Positions 1-11,869 of a stretch of DNA of 64,000 nucleotides are shown in pieces. The notes below the pieces were generated by a model, which was given only the letters and a program-made list of their open reading frames with translations, made no database searches and had not been told where the DNA came from. Each line of letters starts with the position of its first letter. Positions within the stretch are counted from its first letter, which is position 1. The stretch spans positions 7,651,001-7,715,000 of the forward strand of contig CM056875.1 in assembly GCA_029876055.1 (NCBI GenBank). Reading direction: 5' to 3'. Made by a program: the position numbers and the translations under genes. The stretch comes from Madurella fahalii (taxonomy: Eukaryota; Ascomycota; Sordariomycetes; Sordariales).

Positions 1-3000
1 GTCTTCCGAACCCTGGCTGCTACCGCTCGCATCCGACCGCCGGGCTTGCTGGCCAGGAGGTGGGGCACGGTCCCCATTCACAGGTTCCGGCTCTTCTACC
101 TGGTTGACGACGTCGAAGCCGTAAAGCTGCTCGTTCTGGCCGCTAGTGGGATCTGGGACTGCGACCAGGGTCTCGGGAATTGGATTGTTGTCGAGCATCC
201 TCTTGACCTCTTCGGCTATTTCCGTGCCGCAAACGCTGGACAACGGCTGCTCCATTTCCGAACGCAGGGTTTGAACCAAACTAGGCAAAGGAGGAGGGCT
301 GAGTGTTGGAGATTCCATAGCCGGTATGATTAATTTTCCATTGCCTTGCGCGGGTGATCCGAGCCGCAATGGCTTCGGCCAGGACGGCGCTTCCGTTGTC
401 GGCAATCGTACAGTGTCCTCCCCGAGGAGGTCGTTGTATTCATCCCAAATCTCGTCTTCGGCAAGTGGAGCATTCGGTTCCGGTACGATAGCGGTGGCAT
501 CGGCGTAAGTGAAAAGACCCCCAGAGCTACTCGAAGACGTTGTCGTGGTGCATTGCGAGCCCTTCCGCGGCGAGAAGGCGAGAAATTCCCGTTCGAGTTC
601 GCTAGAGACGGGTGGCGACAACTTTGGCACCCCGTAAATCAAGGCCGACACGTTGGAATCGAACCCAGTTACTGGGTGCTCATACATAGGTTCCGGTGTG
701 GACGGTTTTGGGGGACTCGGTCCCTTCGCCACCGAATCCTTGTCTTGGATAGCAGGCCTAACAGGAGGCATCTGTACGCTGAGCCTATGAAACGGCCGTG
801 AGAAGCTCTTTGGTGAGGTTTGCTCGGCCCTGGCACTGACGACCTTTGGGATGCGGCCGACCTGAGGAAGCCTGCTAGGGCGTGCTGGGGCTTGGCGCGG
901 AGGATTTACGGGCTGCATCGCTGCTACGGGTGCAGGTGCCTGTGAGGAAACCGAGGGAGTGAGTAGTTTGGTGGGAGCTGTGACAATCCGCTTTGAGTTC
1001 GAAGGTCGCCGTTGGTGGGTGCCTGGCTGGAGTCTTGGTGGCTCTGCCAGTACTGAATCTTGTGTCACGGACGGCCTCCTAGATTCTGCCTCCTCCACTG
1101 GAAGTTGGTCAGGAGTTTCATCCATTGCCCTGGCCTCGCGAAGAACTTCTTCTAGATCAAGCGTCTCGGCGTCGTCTTGCTCCGATGAATCCATGATTGT
1201 GTAAAATGCCACAGGCTTGCTCTGCACGGCCTTGACAGTCGCAGCCACGGTCTTGGCAGTTTCTCCTTTCTCAGTGCCAGGCTGGCTCTGAGACCGACCA
1301 AAGAGGTTCCACTTGCGTGGGGATCGAGCCCGCTTTATGAGCTTCCTCGAACCGAAGAGGCCCGTTGTACCTGCTGCTTCCTTGTTGGATACGGCGGGTT
1401 CCGCGGAGGGGTCGAATATGGAATCGTCGGACCTGATGCTAGCGTCCAGGCTTGTCATGGGAGGCGAGACAACCTGAGGGCGAGTGACGATCGGCGCTAG
1501 CAGTTTCGGAGGTTCCTGTTCACCAGACTTCAGTCGTTGCATTGATCGCCTGAGGGCCAAGGTAGGCTTTGAGGCCCCATGTTCGCTGCTCTCAGACGGC
1601 CTGCGGCTGCTCAGAGACGGGGATTGCAGAGCATCGCGCGGGAACGGTGATGGCCACAATGTGTTACGCGGCGCGTCGCGAGAAGACAGTGACATCTGGG
1701 AGCTGTTGCGAGACTCGATGCTGGGCCTCCTGAGGGTAGAGCTCTGGTTGCTCTCGGTGCGCGACAATTCCGAGCTCGTATTCCGGTTCTCGACAATCTC
1801 GCCGCCAGCAATAATAACTGGCGCCATTCGCTCCATCAGGAAAGGGTCGTAGGACTGGTTGCTACTCAAGCTTTCCTGCGAGGACATAGTTCCGGGGATC
1901 ACACGGGACGTGTTCGTGACGCTGTTGCTTCTCCGACGCACTGAGCCTAGGCGTCCGTAGCCCTCGTGGCCTGTTCCGGCTGCTGGCCCTTTCCTCGCCG
2001 GCTTGTCCTTCTTATCCTGCTGACTGGGCTCAGGGGTGGTTTTCGTTCGACGCCCGAAGAGGGGAAACCGAGTTTTGAATGTCGACACGCCCGGGCTCGG
2101 AGCTCGAGTTCCCCCCCGGACTCTTGGCTAGACGCTTCAGTCACTTCGCCGGAAGCACCAGATCTGGGCGCGGGGGTGGGCTCCCTGGTAGGGGGCCGCT
2201 TCGAAAAGTGGCTCGTCCGGTCAGGAAGGGATGATGCAGGAACTGACCGATTGGCAGGACCAGGGGCCAAGAGGCTGCTTCGCCGTCTCTCAGCCAGTGA
2301 GGTCGTGGACAAATTACTTTGGATGACAGGAATGGGTTGGGCCTGGAGATCAGGAGTACCATCGCGACTGGGCCGGACAGGGGCTGTCGGCTTGGGTGAA
2401 GGGGTGGGCTGTGCAACTTGAGCAGGCCGAGGCCGAGAGTAAGGGGTAGTGTTTGTAGGCAATAGCGATGTCCCTTGTGGTTGGACAGTTTCGCCGGGAG
2501 GCTTTGATTGGGAGATAGATTCATCTCGGCTCCCCTGGGATTTCTGCGACGATTTCCGGGGCGGAGGGCTGGGCGACGTTGGGGGCGGCCTCTTGCTTTT
2601 CTTCTTCTCCCTTGGGTTGCCCGTTGCACGGACCGTCGAGTTGGACGAAGACGACGTCGACAGCTCCCGGACAGCAGCCAGACCCTGTGGGTCGGCGCTT
2701 ACAGACCCCACATCATTTGATATACTACCGGTCCTCCGCCGGGTGACGGGCGGCCTGGTCAGGCCCGGATCGGCCTGGCGTAGTATCCTGGCGCCAGACG
2801 GGGGGATCCGCAATGGGACCACCAAACCTGGAGATTGTGACGACATTGAGGTGGGAGTTGTGTCCCGGCTGTATGGCCCTGGTCCCGGAGATCCTGACCA
2901 CCCCGTCGACGGGCTGCCGCTGAACGCACTCATTTGGCTGCTCGTTCCGGAGAACAAAGGAGTGGGCGGAGGTAGGTCATGGGTCGCAATCCGATACGGT

Positions 3001-3659
3001 ACATTGGAGCCGGGGCTCTCGTCCCGAGGGGGTTGCCTAACATCCCGATACCGGTCCAGCTCTGGATATATCGTCACGGCTTGCGCCTTTGTCCTCGGAA
3101 TCTCGACCTGTTGCGCCACTCGGATCTCCATAGGGCTCTGGGTTAGCTCGCGGTCGAGCTGAACGGCGGCATCCAAAGGGGTCTGGGAGCGAGGGTTCGA
3201 ATCGGAGGAGCTTGCTCCTGTCGAGTCATTTCGAGAGTCGTTACGAGTACTGCTTGTATCCTGTGATAGCCCTGATCGTTTCCGCCTGAGGACATTTCGG
3301 GGCTTCAGGCTGGGCCCCGGGAGCTTGCTAGAAACCGAGACGGACGAAGACGGGCCGCTAGATTCCCCAACCACCAAACTGTTTACACTCCCAACGGAAT
3401 TTCGGATTCGCGGCGGTTGACCGAGACGCGGCTGCTCGGACTGGTCGTCTGATGGGCGGCGATGGGGTAGAGATTGTGGCAGTCGGCTAGACAAACTTGG
3501 CTGCGGGATGGCCCGCGGAAGCTGGCGAGCGGCCCCTGGCCCCTTTCTGATGTTCCACCTGGAGCTCGATTTGATTTCTTCGCTGGGGCCGCCTGTGGTC
3601 CTGCTTCCAGTATCGCCTGGCCAGCCAAAAGCGCGCGGCCCTGGCCTCTTGGATGCCAT
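1..3659 (-). CDS. Large disordered Ser/Pro-rich fungal protein, C-terminus beyond the left edge
   Basis: A minus-strand reading frame starts with ATG at 3659 (MASKRPGPR...) and stays open to about 2117. It continues in another frame from about 2110 to the window edge, giving about 1,200 residues without the true end. The protein is almost all low-complexity Ser/Pro/Arg. Ordered-looking islands are LFGRRTKTTPE, RKGPAAGTGHEGYGR, FGSRKLIKRARSPRKWNLFG and, near the left edge, DEIWDEYNDLLGED. These islands look like conserved motifs of a filamentous-fungal family, but I cannot name its function. The frame change falls at a run of seven C (2111-2117). One extra base would join the two halves smoothly, so this is either a base-call or assembly indel, a real frameshift, or a poorly marked intron (for example donor GTCAGT near 2254, with only a weak AAG acceptor). 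An upstream ATG at 3703 opens an overlapping frame. Confidence 0.75.
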
Positions 3660-6244
3660 TGTGTTGCTGTATCCTCTTGCTGAAGCCCAGTTGTCTCAAC
3701 CATAATCACCAAAGCTCACTGATCCCCAAACATGAGTGCGGCGCGAATAATGAAGTGTATCGCCTCTAGAGCATAAGTCAGCATCGAGCTGGAAGGGTGT
3801 GGCGAATAGTGATTAGAACAACCTCTGGTCGTGTGGCGGCGGGGGCGGCGGGGGCTGCTCCGGGACTGAGATATTAGCTGTCGGCCGTTAGGGGAATCCT
3901 CTGGCGGTCTGCAATGGCCTCGAGTGCGACGCGAGCTCCTCCAACGTCCGTCGGTGCCGGGTTTGTTATGTACTAGGGTCGCCCCATCCGGCGACCTGAC
4001 GGCTCAGACGTCGTCCGGAATAATAACCCCCACCCCTTGGAGCACTCGGAAGGGGAACGGCGACGGGACTTTGGCGGACCCGAGTTAAGAATTACTGGGA
4101 GAAAAGAAAAACCAGAACAAGAAAGAAGAAAACCAAAGTGACGAGAGTCTCCGGGACCACAAATCCGTTATCAACCAAAACCCCGAGAGAGCCAAGACAG
4201 GGAGGGGTCGTTAAGTCTCCCACAAGAAGTGTGCGTGGGTGTGTATGTACCACTGCAAGCCCACGCACACGGGTGGGAGGGTGGGGAGCAGGGAAGGAGG
4301 TGAGGAAGCGCTTGGGTTTCTTCGGCCTCGACCTTGGCTGGTACAACGACGGATGCCGAGAGAAACGAAAACAGAGAAAGACAATCGGCAAGTGTGTAAC
4401 CGAGGGCAGCAACGCCAAATGGTAAACGACACTCGGCTCCCGATATGAATTGTGGGATGGAGAGAACGGAAAAGACGGTGACACGGAGAGTAGAGAGGAC
4501 AGACGGGAAGTACGTAGGTAGCCAGATATCAACTGCGCGGCCAGGAGATACCGTCCAACGGGAGAGTACCTGGGGGTGACGATGCCGGCAAAGGCGTCTG
4601 TCTAGCATGCGGAACAAGGGAGCGGAAACCAGGGCGTCCTGGACCCTGGCTACGGACGCGACCAGACGATCGGTGGAAACCGAAGTACACCTGTATCTGC
4701 ATCCTACCTGGACAACCGAGTGGCGTAGCTGGTCTCTGCCCGAGAACCATGCTGCGACCTTGACAACGGAGGTCGGCAAAGTCAGGTGGCCTTGACGCGG
4801 AGGGCATGCAGCTGGATTGGGTGAGAAGAGATGATGCAGTACAAGATCGGGCAGCCAGTCCAACCAAACTGACTCACTGCGGAAATGGCGACGTGGATAC
4901 TGAGATGAGCAGCCACTGATGAGCGAGGCGAACCATGCAGGCCGCTTGCGCGGGGCGGCAAGTGGTTCGAGGCAACCAGCCTGACGAGGACAGGGCAACC
5001 CAAAGAAAAATCCCCCCCCCCCGGCTTCCCAAAAAAAATAAGAGCCAACTGCAGCGGCAACAGCGAGCGGGTGCGAGAACAAGCGCGGTGGGGCCGGGTA
5101 GAGCAGCGGGGCGGAATCGCCTCGGTCTCCACGGCCTCTCAGGCCCTGTCGCTCCCCTGCGAGCGGCCGGGACCCACTTTAAGTCGCTGGCCCTGCGCCG
5201 CCATGCGCGCAAGAGAGCCCTGGAAGCTGCATGAAGACATGCCCTATGAGCGCTCAGAGGACACACTTCGAGGTACCATTGGGCAGCGTAGGGTAGGTAC
5301 TCATCGAGGCCCAGCGGGCACTTTAGCTGCATTTGGTCCCCTCTGAACTCGAGGCCCCCGTCGTCCGCGCAGTGCCCCCCAGCGCTCTCCGAATCCGGGC
5401 CACTCCGCAAATCCTCTATTTGCAGCATCGGCGGACCCTCATCCATGAGCCACGGTCCGCTTGGAGATAATTGGAAGCCGTTTGATAAGGCAGCCAACAA
5501 ACGGGACACATCCTTCCCTTAATAGTTTCCGGCTCCCCTATGACCAGGGATCGGCAGCAAGAGCGGCTGGACACGGGAAAACCTGCTCGCCACCGCGTGC
5601 CCATCTGGCCCAGCCGGCGTGGACGTGAGCGAGGTGAAGGAGAGGTGAAGAGAACGGCGCGAGTGGGGTAAAAGGTCTCGGATAACAGCGGGGACCGTCC
5701 GAGGCCAATCGACGGCTTTGGCTAACAATGTTCTAGCCAGTCGTTGCGCCTGCCGTCCCGAATTCTTCATCTTGTGTCTCGTCGCGGAAAACCTGGCTCG
5801 TATCTGTATGGGACTCAGTTTGGGTCCCGGGACAGCCGTAGTGCGTATTGTGCTCCCCCGCCGTTGAGAGTTCTGGTCGACAGCGGGCTTCAAACCTCGA
5901 TGGTGACGAAAGCTTGCTCCTGCTAACCTCACTTGACCTACCCCACTCGGCTTACATTCAGTACATTACTCACCCATCACACCAAACGGGTCGCTTCGGG
6001 GGATCGCCGCCATGGTCTCTGCAGTGGGACTTGCTGACCTCTTGTGTAAAAAGACCGTGCCTCGGGCACCGAAAGAACAAAAAAAAAGAGAAGGTCCGAC
6101 CACGGCTTACCGGCTCGTTGTCAGTTACGAGATCCTGCTTTTGTTGTGAATCGGTAATAAGCGAGGCCACCGAGACAGAGGATGGATGTCAAATCGAGGC
6201 TGGATCCGAGAAGAGCCAAACTAACCCGCCAACTAGAGTGGAGG
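3660..6244. other. Gene-poor upstream region and probable leader of the left-edge gene
   Basis: I find no convincing gene here. Open frames on both strands (for example 4171-5082 minus) have unnatural composition, with no recognisable motif or paired splice signals. On the minus strand the stretch 4090-4540 is pyrimidine-rich (TTCTCTTTTC-type), which is typical of fungal 5' leaders. The region therefore probably holds the promoter and leader of the left-edge gene. A run of ten C lies near 5011-5020. Confidence 0.5.
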
Positions 6245-7210
6245 ATAACCGCCGCATACTCGACCGCTCAAGGCGATTAAATCGACTGTCACCGTTTCTA
6301 AACCGACGATCTCTAACCGCCTTAGGAAGGCACCCAAATATGTCAGCCACACCAAAATTTTGCAGTGCACAACATCAGCTGCAGGACCTCTAAGACTCTT
6401 AAAAATTTGTTAACTAGCTTCCAACTCTCAGTATCATGGCGGCGTACCTCGAATTCGTACCTGCAACCCCAGGAGCCACTGCAATGCACGTAAGTCTCTC
6501 TCCAAGTCGAAGTTTGTTCATGCGTCCGACAAGGCCGAGGAGAGGCGGCAACTTGTGCTTCGTGCAACTCTATACGTTACGTACCCGCGAGTGGCGTTCC
6601 TTCGAAACTCTCTTCAAGAATATCAACACTGTGCGGAATACCAGGTTCTAGTACTAAGCGGCGTTGCTCCAACTACGGCCCTGATATGAAGTCTTGTCGC
6701 TATGATCTTGAGTAGTGTGTGAGGGTGAAGAGGTTCCTTCTAAATCATGGACAAAGGAAGTTAGCAAAGTCGTGAAAGATGGTTTGATGTACAGCTCTTA
6801 TTGGTCTGATCACCTACTAAAGAGGGCGAAAAGGCTCACGGCGGACCAACTAAGACGGGGCTTACAACAGAAGATTCTACCATCGAGCCAGTACAGGCAG
6901 CAGGGACAACTGCGAGGCAGGGACAACCGCAAGTATAGGCGGCAGGGGCAACCACAAGTACAGGCGTGGCTGCGGGTAGGGAGGATATGGAGGCAGTGCA
7001 GATTAGCAGTATTATCTTTGTTGAATTCGAACAAGATAGATTTTATCGCGTTTTTGAGCGAATTAACGGAAACTGATCAGTCACACAAGCATCACAACCG
7101 GGTAAGCAGGTGCTGCGCACTGCACGTTTTGGTGTGGCTGATATCGGTGGGGCGGGTACAAATACGGTTAGAGACCGTCGAATTAACCGCCTTGAGGCGG
7201 GCGGTTCGTT
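6245..7210. mobile_element. Decayed element bounded by inverted repeats (DNA-transposon or MITE-like relic)
   Basis: The left arm (about 6300-6385, plus strand) matches the reverse complement of the right arm (about 7100-7195). Block 6305-6319 (GACGATCTCTAACCG) matches 7165-7179 in 14 of 15 bases. Block 6344-6357 (CAGCCACACCAAAA) matches 7127-7140 exactly. The two blocks are 39 bp apart in both arms, so the match is colinear, and it continues through TGCAGTGC. A weaker match extends outward (CTCAAGGCG, 6267-6275 and 7190-7198). The interior of about 700 bp has no intact transposase that I can see, and neither target-site duplication nor exact ends are clear. It could be a relic of a Tc1/mariner- or MULE-like element; the family is not determined. 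Confidence 0.5.
6887..6966 (+). repeat. Degenerate CAGGG-CAAC tandem repeat
   Basis: Three imperfect units of about 24-28 bp lie inside the inverted-repeat element. Each contains GGCAG(C)AGGGACAAC or a variant, followed by YGCRA/CCACAAGTA. The last two units share CAAGTA(T/C)AGGCG. The units are too degenerate to be a young microsatellite and may be a remnant of an internal subrepeat. Confidence 0.4.
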
Positions 7211-10200
7211 ACCTTGCATCCGCTTCCCCGCACAGTCTCGGCCATTTATGAATTTCTGATTGGTCAATATACATGCATTTGTGGCCAATCAATCGCCGCT
7301 CTCATTGACGGCAATACGACAGCGGCCCCTGATTGATCAAGAGAAATGGCCCTTTTCAAGACGAGGTTTCGGCAGGCGCCATGGACGAGTGTTGCGCTCA
7401 TTCTCGGCAAGGAAAATGTCGGAGACTCGTCATCTTTTTTCATCGTGCTGCATGCATGTCTCAGCCAGCCCTGCGAACCATCTGCAAGATGGACCCCCGC
7501 GTGGTGGGTGTCCCCAGGGACCTCCTCCGAGAGGTCGATCAACGAAACCATGAGCTATGAGCCGCAGCAGAAATCGAATCCCATCACTGCCCCTCATCTG
7601 CAGCTAACGTTTTTGTGATATCTGTGGTCCTCCCGGCCTTGAGTAGGGGAATGAATGGCCAATTCCCCGCTGTAGGTCCCGGGTCCTGCAGCGTGAGAAT
7701 GGAAACTCAACCTTGTTGTCTACTGTTGGGTTGGCGATCTTGGTCCTAAAGAGCCTACCGAGCAAAAGCCGCAAGGCGGACTCGGGAATCCGTCTGCATC
7801 ATCCCCGGCCGACGCTGCCGGCTCGGCCGATGGTCAGTGGAACCCCAATGCCCGATCGCATGGGTCAGGAGTGGCGAGCGCGCTGCCCTGGCCGTTGGCA
7901 ACGAGTTTTCTGCAAATCTGCACTCCGCCACAGCCCACGACTCTGGGACCGCATCGTCGCCAATTCCCTGACCGACGAGGCTAGTGACGTGGCATCCGCT
8001 TCCAAACGATGCTGTCAGTGGCTGCCTCCTGAAGAGTTCTCCATCACCAAGGGTGATGCACATTCCCTTCCTTGCTTTGTTGCGGATGTGTATTACGACT
8101 GCTGACCAGAGCCGGGGGCGTTTTGGAGCTTGCCGTTCGCTTGCTGGCGGCTCGACGAGAGGCGTTTCTTGTCCGTCATCCTGGACCCTTGTCTCTGGCC
8201 CCGCGTTCCCGCCAAGAGTACCGTGACAGGGGCTCATCCTGGTCAAGCAGGGACTGCACAAGTCTCATTGGCAGGTTGAGTACGACCCCAGCCAGCAGGA
8301 TCTGCTTTCTTTGGGAGTCCTCTTCATCGTGATTGCGAGATGGTGTGCAGATATCACCGATTTGTATCCTGTATGGCTTGAACCGCGTCCGGTATCGCTG
8401 TCTGACTCGGCCATCTTGGTTTGTCGACGCGAGTCTAAAATGGCATGCATGCAACTGAATCCAGCTCTCATCGACGCAGGAGCAAAGCCGCATACCCATC
8501 TGCTTAGGCCCAAGCCCCGTCATCCGCCAATGCGAGATACCGCGTGCTGTCGCCACAGCCAACAACTAACAGCCAACAGCCAACAGGTCGGAATACCAGG
8601 TGCTCGTGTTCCTATTGCCATCCTGCATTCGACAATCCTTATTTCATGTTTTGTTGCGGCAGGGCCTATTGACTGATGCATCTCAGTCGGCTGACGACTT
8701 GACCAGGAGGCTGAGATGCATGGGCTCAGCCGGACAGGCGCCTTGCCACTTACCGCTAACGCCCTGTCGACAGGTCGATGGCTTTCCTCACGTGCAATTC
8801 TCCGTAAAGCCCCTGACTCGCGGCTCCCCGATCCCCGTTCAGCTCGCAGTCATGTCACAATACTATCTCTGCCGTAAAGCTTGACGGTATCCAGAGTGCT
8901 TGTCGGGGTAGTACCGAGATTAGGTCGTTCAGGGGACCGGTGGCTGGCTATACCCGAATTTCTGCTTACAATCGGCTCGTGGACCCCCTTGCGCATGAGT
9001 CCTTCCCCGCGAATCCACCCCTGTTTCCATGACTGCCTTGTCTCCCTAGGCTGGCGCTCCGGGCCGCCCAGTTGCCGGCCGGCTCAGGCACGAGCAGCTG
9101 AATATCCAGCCGCGGTCATCATGAACCAATTCTTTGACCTCATGACCTCGTGGGTTTCCCTGCTTCATCTTTCGAAACGGGCCTTGGTAAAACCAGCCTG
9201 TTCTCCCGAGTTGCGGGATATCCAGTCGCCGTTGAAAGTCTGCGGGGAAGCGGCCGGCCTGATATAGCCATGGTGACATCCTTCGACCTATGAGAAGTCC
9301 AAAAAGCACTTCCCCAGGGCATCTAGTCGATGGCACTCACGTGGCTTTGTAGAGGACACAACGGAAAGCGGCCTTACTGGTGGCCGCCATCGCTATATCC
9401 TGCGTCTCTTGCACCATTTGCGACGCGCAGGGCCATGTCGTCCATATTCTTGCGTTTCCCGCCGCATTGCACTCGATCCACTAAAGCTGCCTACACCCTC
9501 TTTCTACCTCCGTAGCTGCCCCCTTGCGCAACCGCTGCCCAGTGATCGACGCAGAGCAAAATGACGCAGGGGGTACGGAGCGGCGATCCTTCTGCGAGTA
9601 AGATGACATGCTGACAGATAGGAGATGCAAGATTCTGGGGAAGCCAAACTGAGAAACCACGCTGATGGTTCCTGGGTGATGTAAGGGGCGGACGTGCTTA
9701 CCACCCCTAGTGATATCATGGTGTGTGTTTACATGCCGATACAACTTGCTCCAGCTAGCATGGCATCCTGTCCCGGTACTGAGATTGGCCTCCTGATTTT
9801 AAGATGCCGAGTTGCTGACTGCGACAGCTGAACCGCGGGCAAGCCATCGATCAGCCTCAGCCTCCGAGGAGTGCCCACCTGTTGCAGATGAGACTTCGGA
9901 TTTTTGAACTGACGGTTGGGCTACTCATGGCCGTGCATTCACTCTTCCTGGAAGCACTCTACTTACCACACCAATCATCACTCCCATCCAACCAGAACTC
10001 CCCGATATAACCTATCACCATTTCACTAGACGCTCATCCACATTGATCTCCGAGAATGGTAAGGAAATTGACCTCGGGATACATCTCGGATATTGCTGTA
10101 CTGTGTTCTTCTGTCTTGCCGTTCTAACCTGCCGCCCAAATGTTTATCGCTTCGAGGGGAGCAATCCAACTAGGAACAAGAGTGCGCTCACAAATCCCGG

Positions 10201-10749
10201 AAGCTCTCCGGCAGAAACAAGCGGAGAGGATGGGGAAGAGGGGGATGGGGGGAGGGGAAGAAAAAAAAAGGTAAAAGGAAAGAGAAAAGGAAAACAAGAG
10301 AAATAGACCCCAACGCCATTTGTCGAACTTCTCCTTATCCGATTTCCCGATTCGCCGTACCCCGTTGCCCATTTCCCCTGCTTTACATCACGATAAAATA
10401 TGGAACTAGTTCAAGCGGTGGTTGAGCAATAAATGGGTACGATATGATTACAACGTCCCTCTAGCCTTTTTTTCTCCACGCTGTAATATTCCTGGTCCTT
10501 GGATCCGTCCTGCTGTCAATCATCGTCGCTGATGGAGATACACGGTTTTGGTGAGTCGCCGTGGAAATGCGACCCAGGATCCATGTGGCAGGAAACATCG
10601 AGGGACGCGGTAGGAGAGAGAGCAAAAGATGGAAAATATCCGTGAGTTCGCGCTCGGTAGAGAGACAAGGGTATTAGGGTCGGGTTGGTGTCTCCATCCC
10701 TCAATCCAGGTCCCGGTAAGAAGAGAAAGCTCAAGGAGCAGCCGCAACC
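7211..10749. other. Gene-poor intergenic region
   Basis: No gene is supported. Short frames occur on both strands but lack motif, composition or splice support. Small structures are present: a perfect 11-bp inverted repeat (8676-8686 with 8711-8721), a CCAACAG-like heptamer run near 8560-8587, and a purine-rich A/G tract at 10220-10305. An ATG followed directly by GTAAGG (10056-10063) sits downstream of a GATATAACC element near 10005-10015, but no convincing coding exon follows. The right end holds the 3' flank of the Tho1-like gene. Confidence 0.5.
8676..8721. repeat. Perfect 11-bp inverted repeat with a 24-bp loop
   Basis: ATGCATCTCAG at 8676-8686 is the exact reverse complement of CTGAGATGCAT at 8711-8721. 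The sequence could form a hairpin or be a paired binding site. No gene lies close by. Confidence 0.5.
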
Positions 10750-11869
10750 TCAAGCGAATCTCTTCGCCCTTGCCTCCATCTTAGCTTTCTCGGCGGGATC
10801 GACCGTGGCCGAGGTGTATCCCTTCCCGCCCTTTTGCGGTGCACCGCCGCCCCGGTTCTGGTCCCGGCCGCCGCCGCGACGACGACCTCCACGGCCACGC
10901 TGTTGGTTCCGCCCACCAGCACCACCGCCGCCCTCATTGCGATTGCTCCGCTTGCTGGCGCGCGGATTCTCGCCACCCTCTTCCTTGCCGTCATCTCCTC
11001 CGCCTCCACCACCGCGGCCGCGCTTACGGGCCGCACGGTCGGGCAGCGCGCTGTCCAGCGCCGAGACCTGGTCGTTAGCCACGCCGAAGCGGGCGGCACG
11101 CGCGGCCTTCTTGGCCTCATCCGACTGGGTGTCGGCCGAGATGCCGAAACGCGCAGCGCGCGCGGCGCGCTTCTCGGCTTCGGTTTTGGCGTTGGTCGGG
11201 GGCAGGTTCTGGGTGAAGAGCGGGGCGGCAGGTTCAGCCGCCGACTCTGTTTCGGCGGCGGCGGCGGCGGCAGTCTTGTCGGCGCCCTCGACGGCCGCGG
11301 GTTCTTGCTTGGGCTCGGTAGGAGCGGCGGCGGCGGCTCCATCGGCCTTCTTTGGCTCGGTGGTCGCGGCAGTCGTCGCGGGAGCGCTCTTGTCTGCATT
11401 GACCGCTGCCGACTGCCCGGCTGCGGCGTCCTTGTTGTCCTTGTTCAAGGCCGGGAAGTCATCATCATCGTAGTCGATCTCATCCTCGGCAGCTGGCGGT
11501 TTGGAGTCTAGCGAGTCGTCGAAGTTTAGGGTCAGCAAACGGGCTCTTGCCTTCCGGTTTTCGAGCAGCGATCCTTCGAGGCTGGCGAGAGCGTCCAAAG
11601 AGAGTCGCAGAAATCGCGCACAACGGGAGGTGAAGAAAAGAAAGAGGAAACAAGAGGCGGTCCACGAGCTCGTCGTCGGCGCTGCGAGAATGAACTAGGC
11701 GGGCGTGAAAAGGCTTACCGGCCTGCGGCTCGGCGGTACTGGCCGCCTGCTGCTTGTCGTTCTCCTGGAGGCGGGCAATGAGGTCGGCCTTGTTGCCAGT
11801 ATGAGGGAGGCCCCGTTCGCTGAGCAGTTTCTTGAGCTCGGGAACCTTCATGGAACTGTAATCGGCCAT
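10750..11869 (-). CDS. THO1: SAP-domain RNA-binding protein, Tho1/SARNP (CIP29) type
   Basis: Exon 1 is 11719-11869 and exon 2 is 10750-11507, giving 302 residues. The 211-nt intron has donor GTAAGC, branch CTGAC and acceptor CTAG, and it restores phase at codon 51. Residues 1-40 form a SAP motif (MKVPELKKLLSERGLPHTG) that binds DNA or RNA. An acidic DEIDYDDDD patch and an Ala-rich linker follow. Two copies of RAARFG (about residues 170-200) match the Tho1/MOS11 C-terminal type. The tail is rich in RGG and ends in ARAKRFA. In yeast and human this family acts in the nucleus in mRNP assembly and export with the THO/Sub2 complex; that role is inferred here from family membership. A longer frame from TTG at 11598 is only the intron read through. 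A CAG acceptor upstream would hit a stop, so the CTAG acceptor was chosen. Confidence 0.85.

Noticed and set aside
4171..5082. 303-residue minus-strand open frame upstream of the left-edge gene
   Set aside because: Its composition is unnatural (Gly/Phe and Cys/Pro runs around homopolymers), it has no motif, and several frames overlap it equally well; it is probably chance in leader DNA.
10043..10306. Possible plus-strand gene with ATG next to a GTAAGG donor
   Set aside because: The downstream exon is only a purine-rich A/G tract without conserved sequence, and no second good splice pair is seen.
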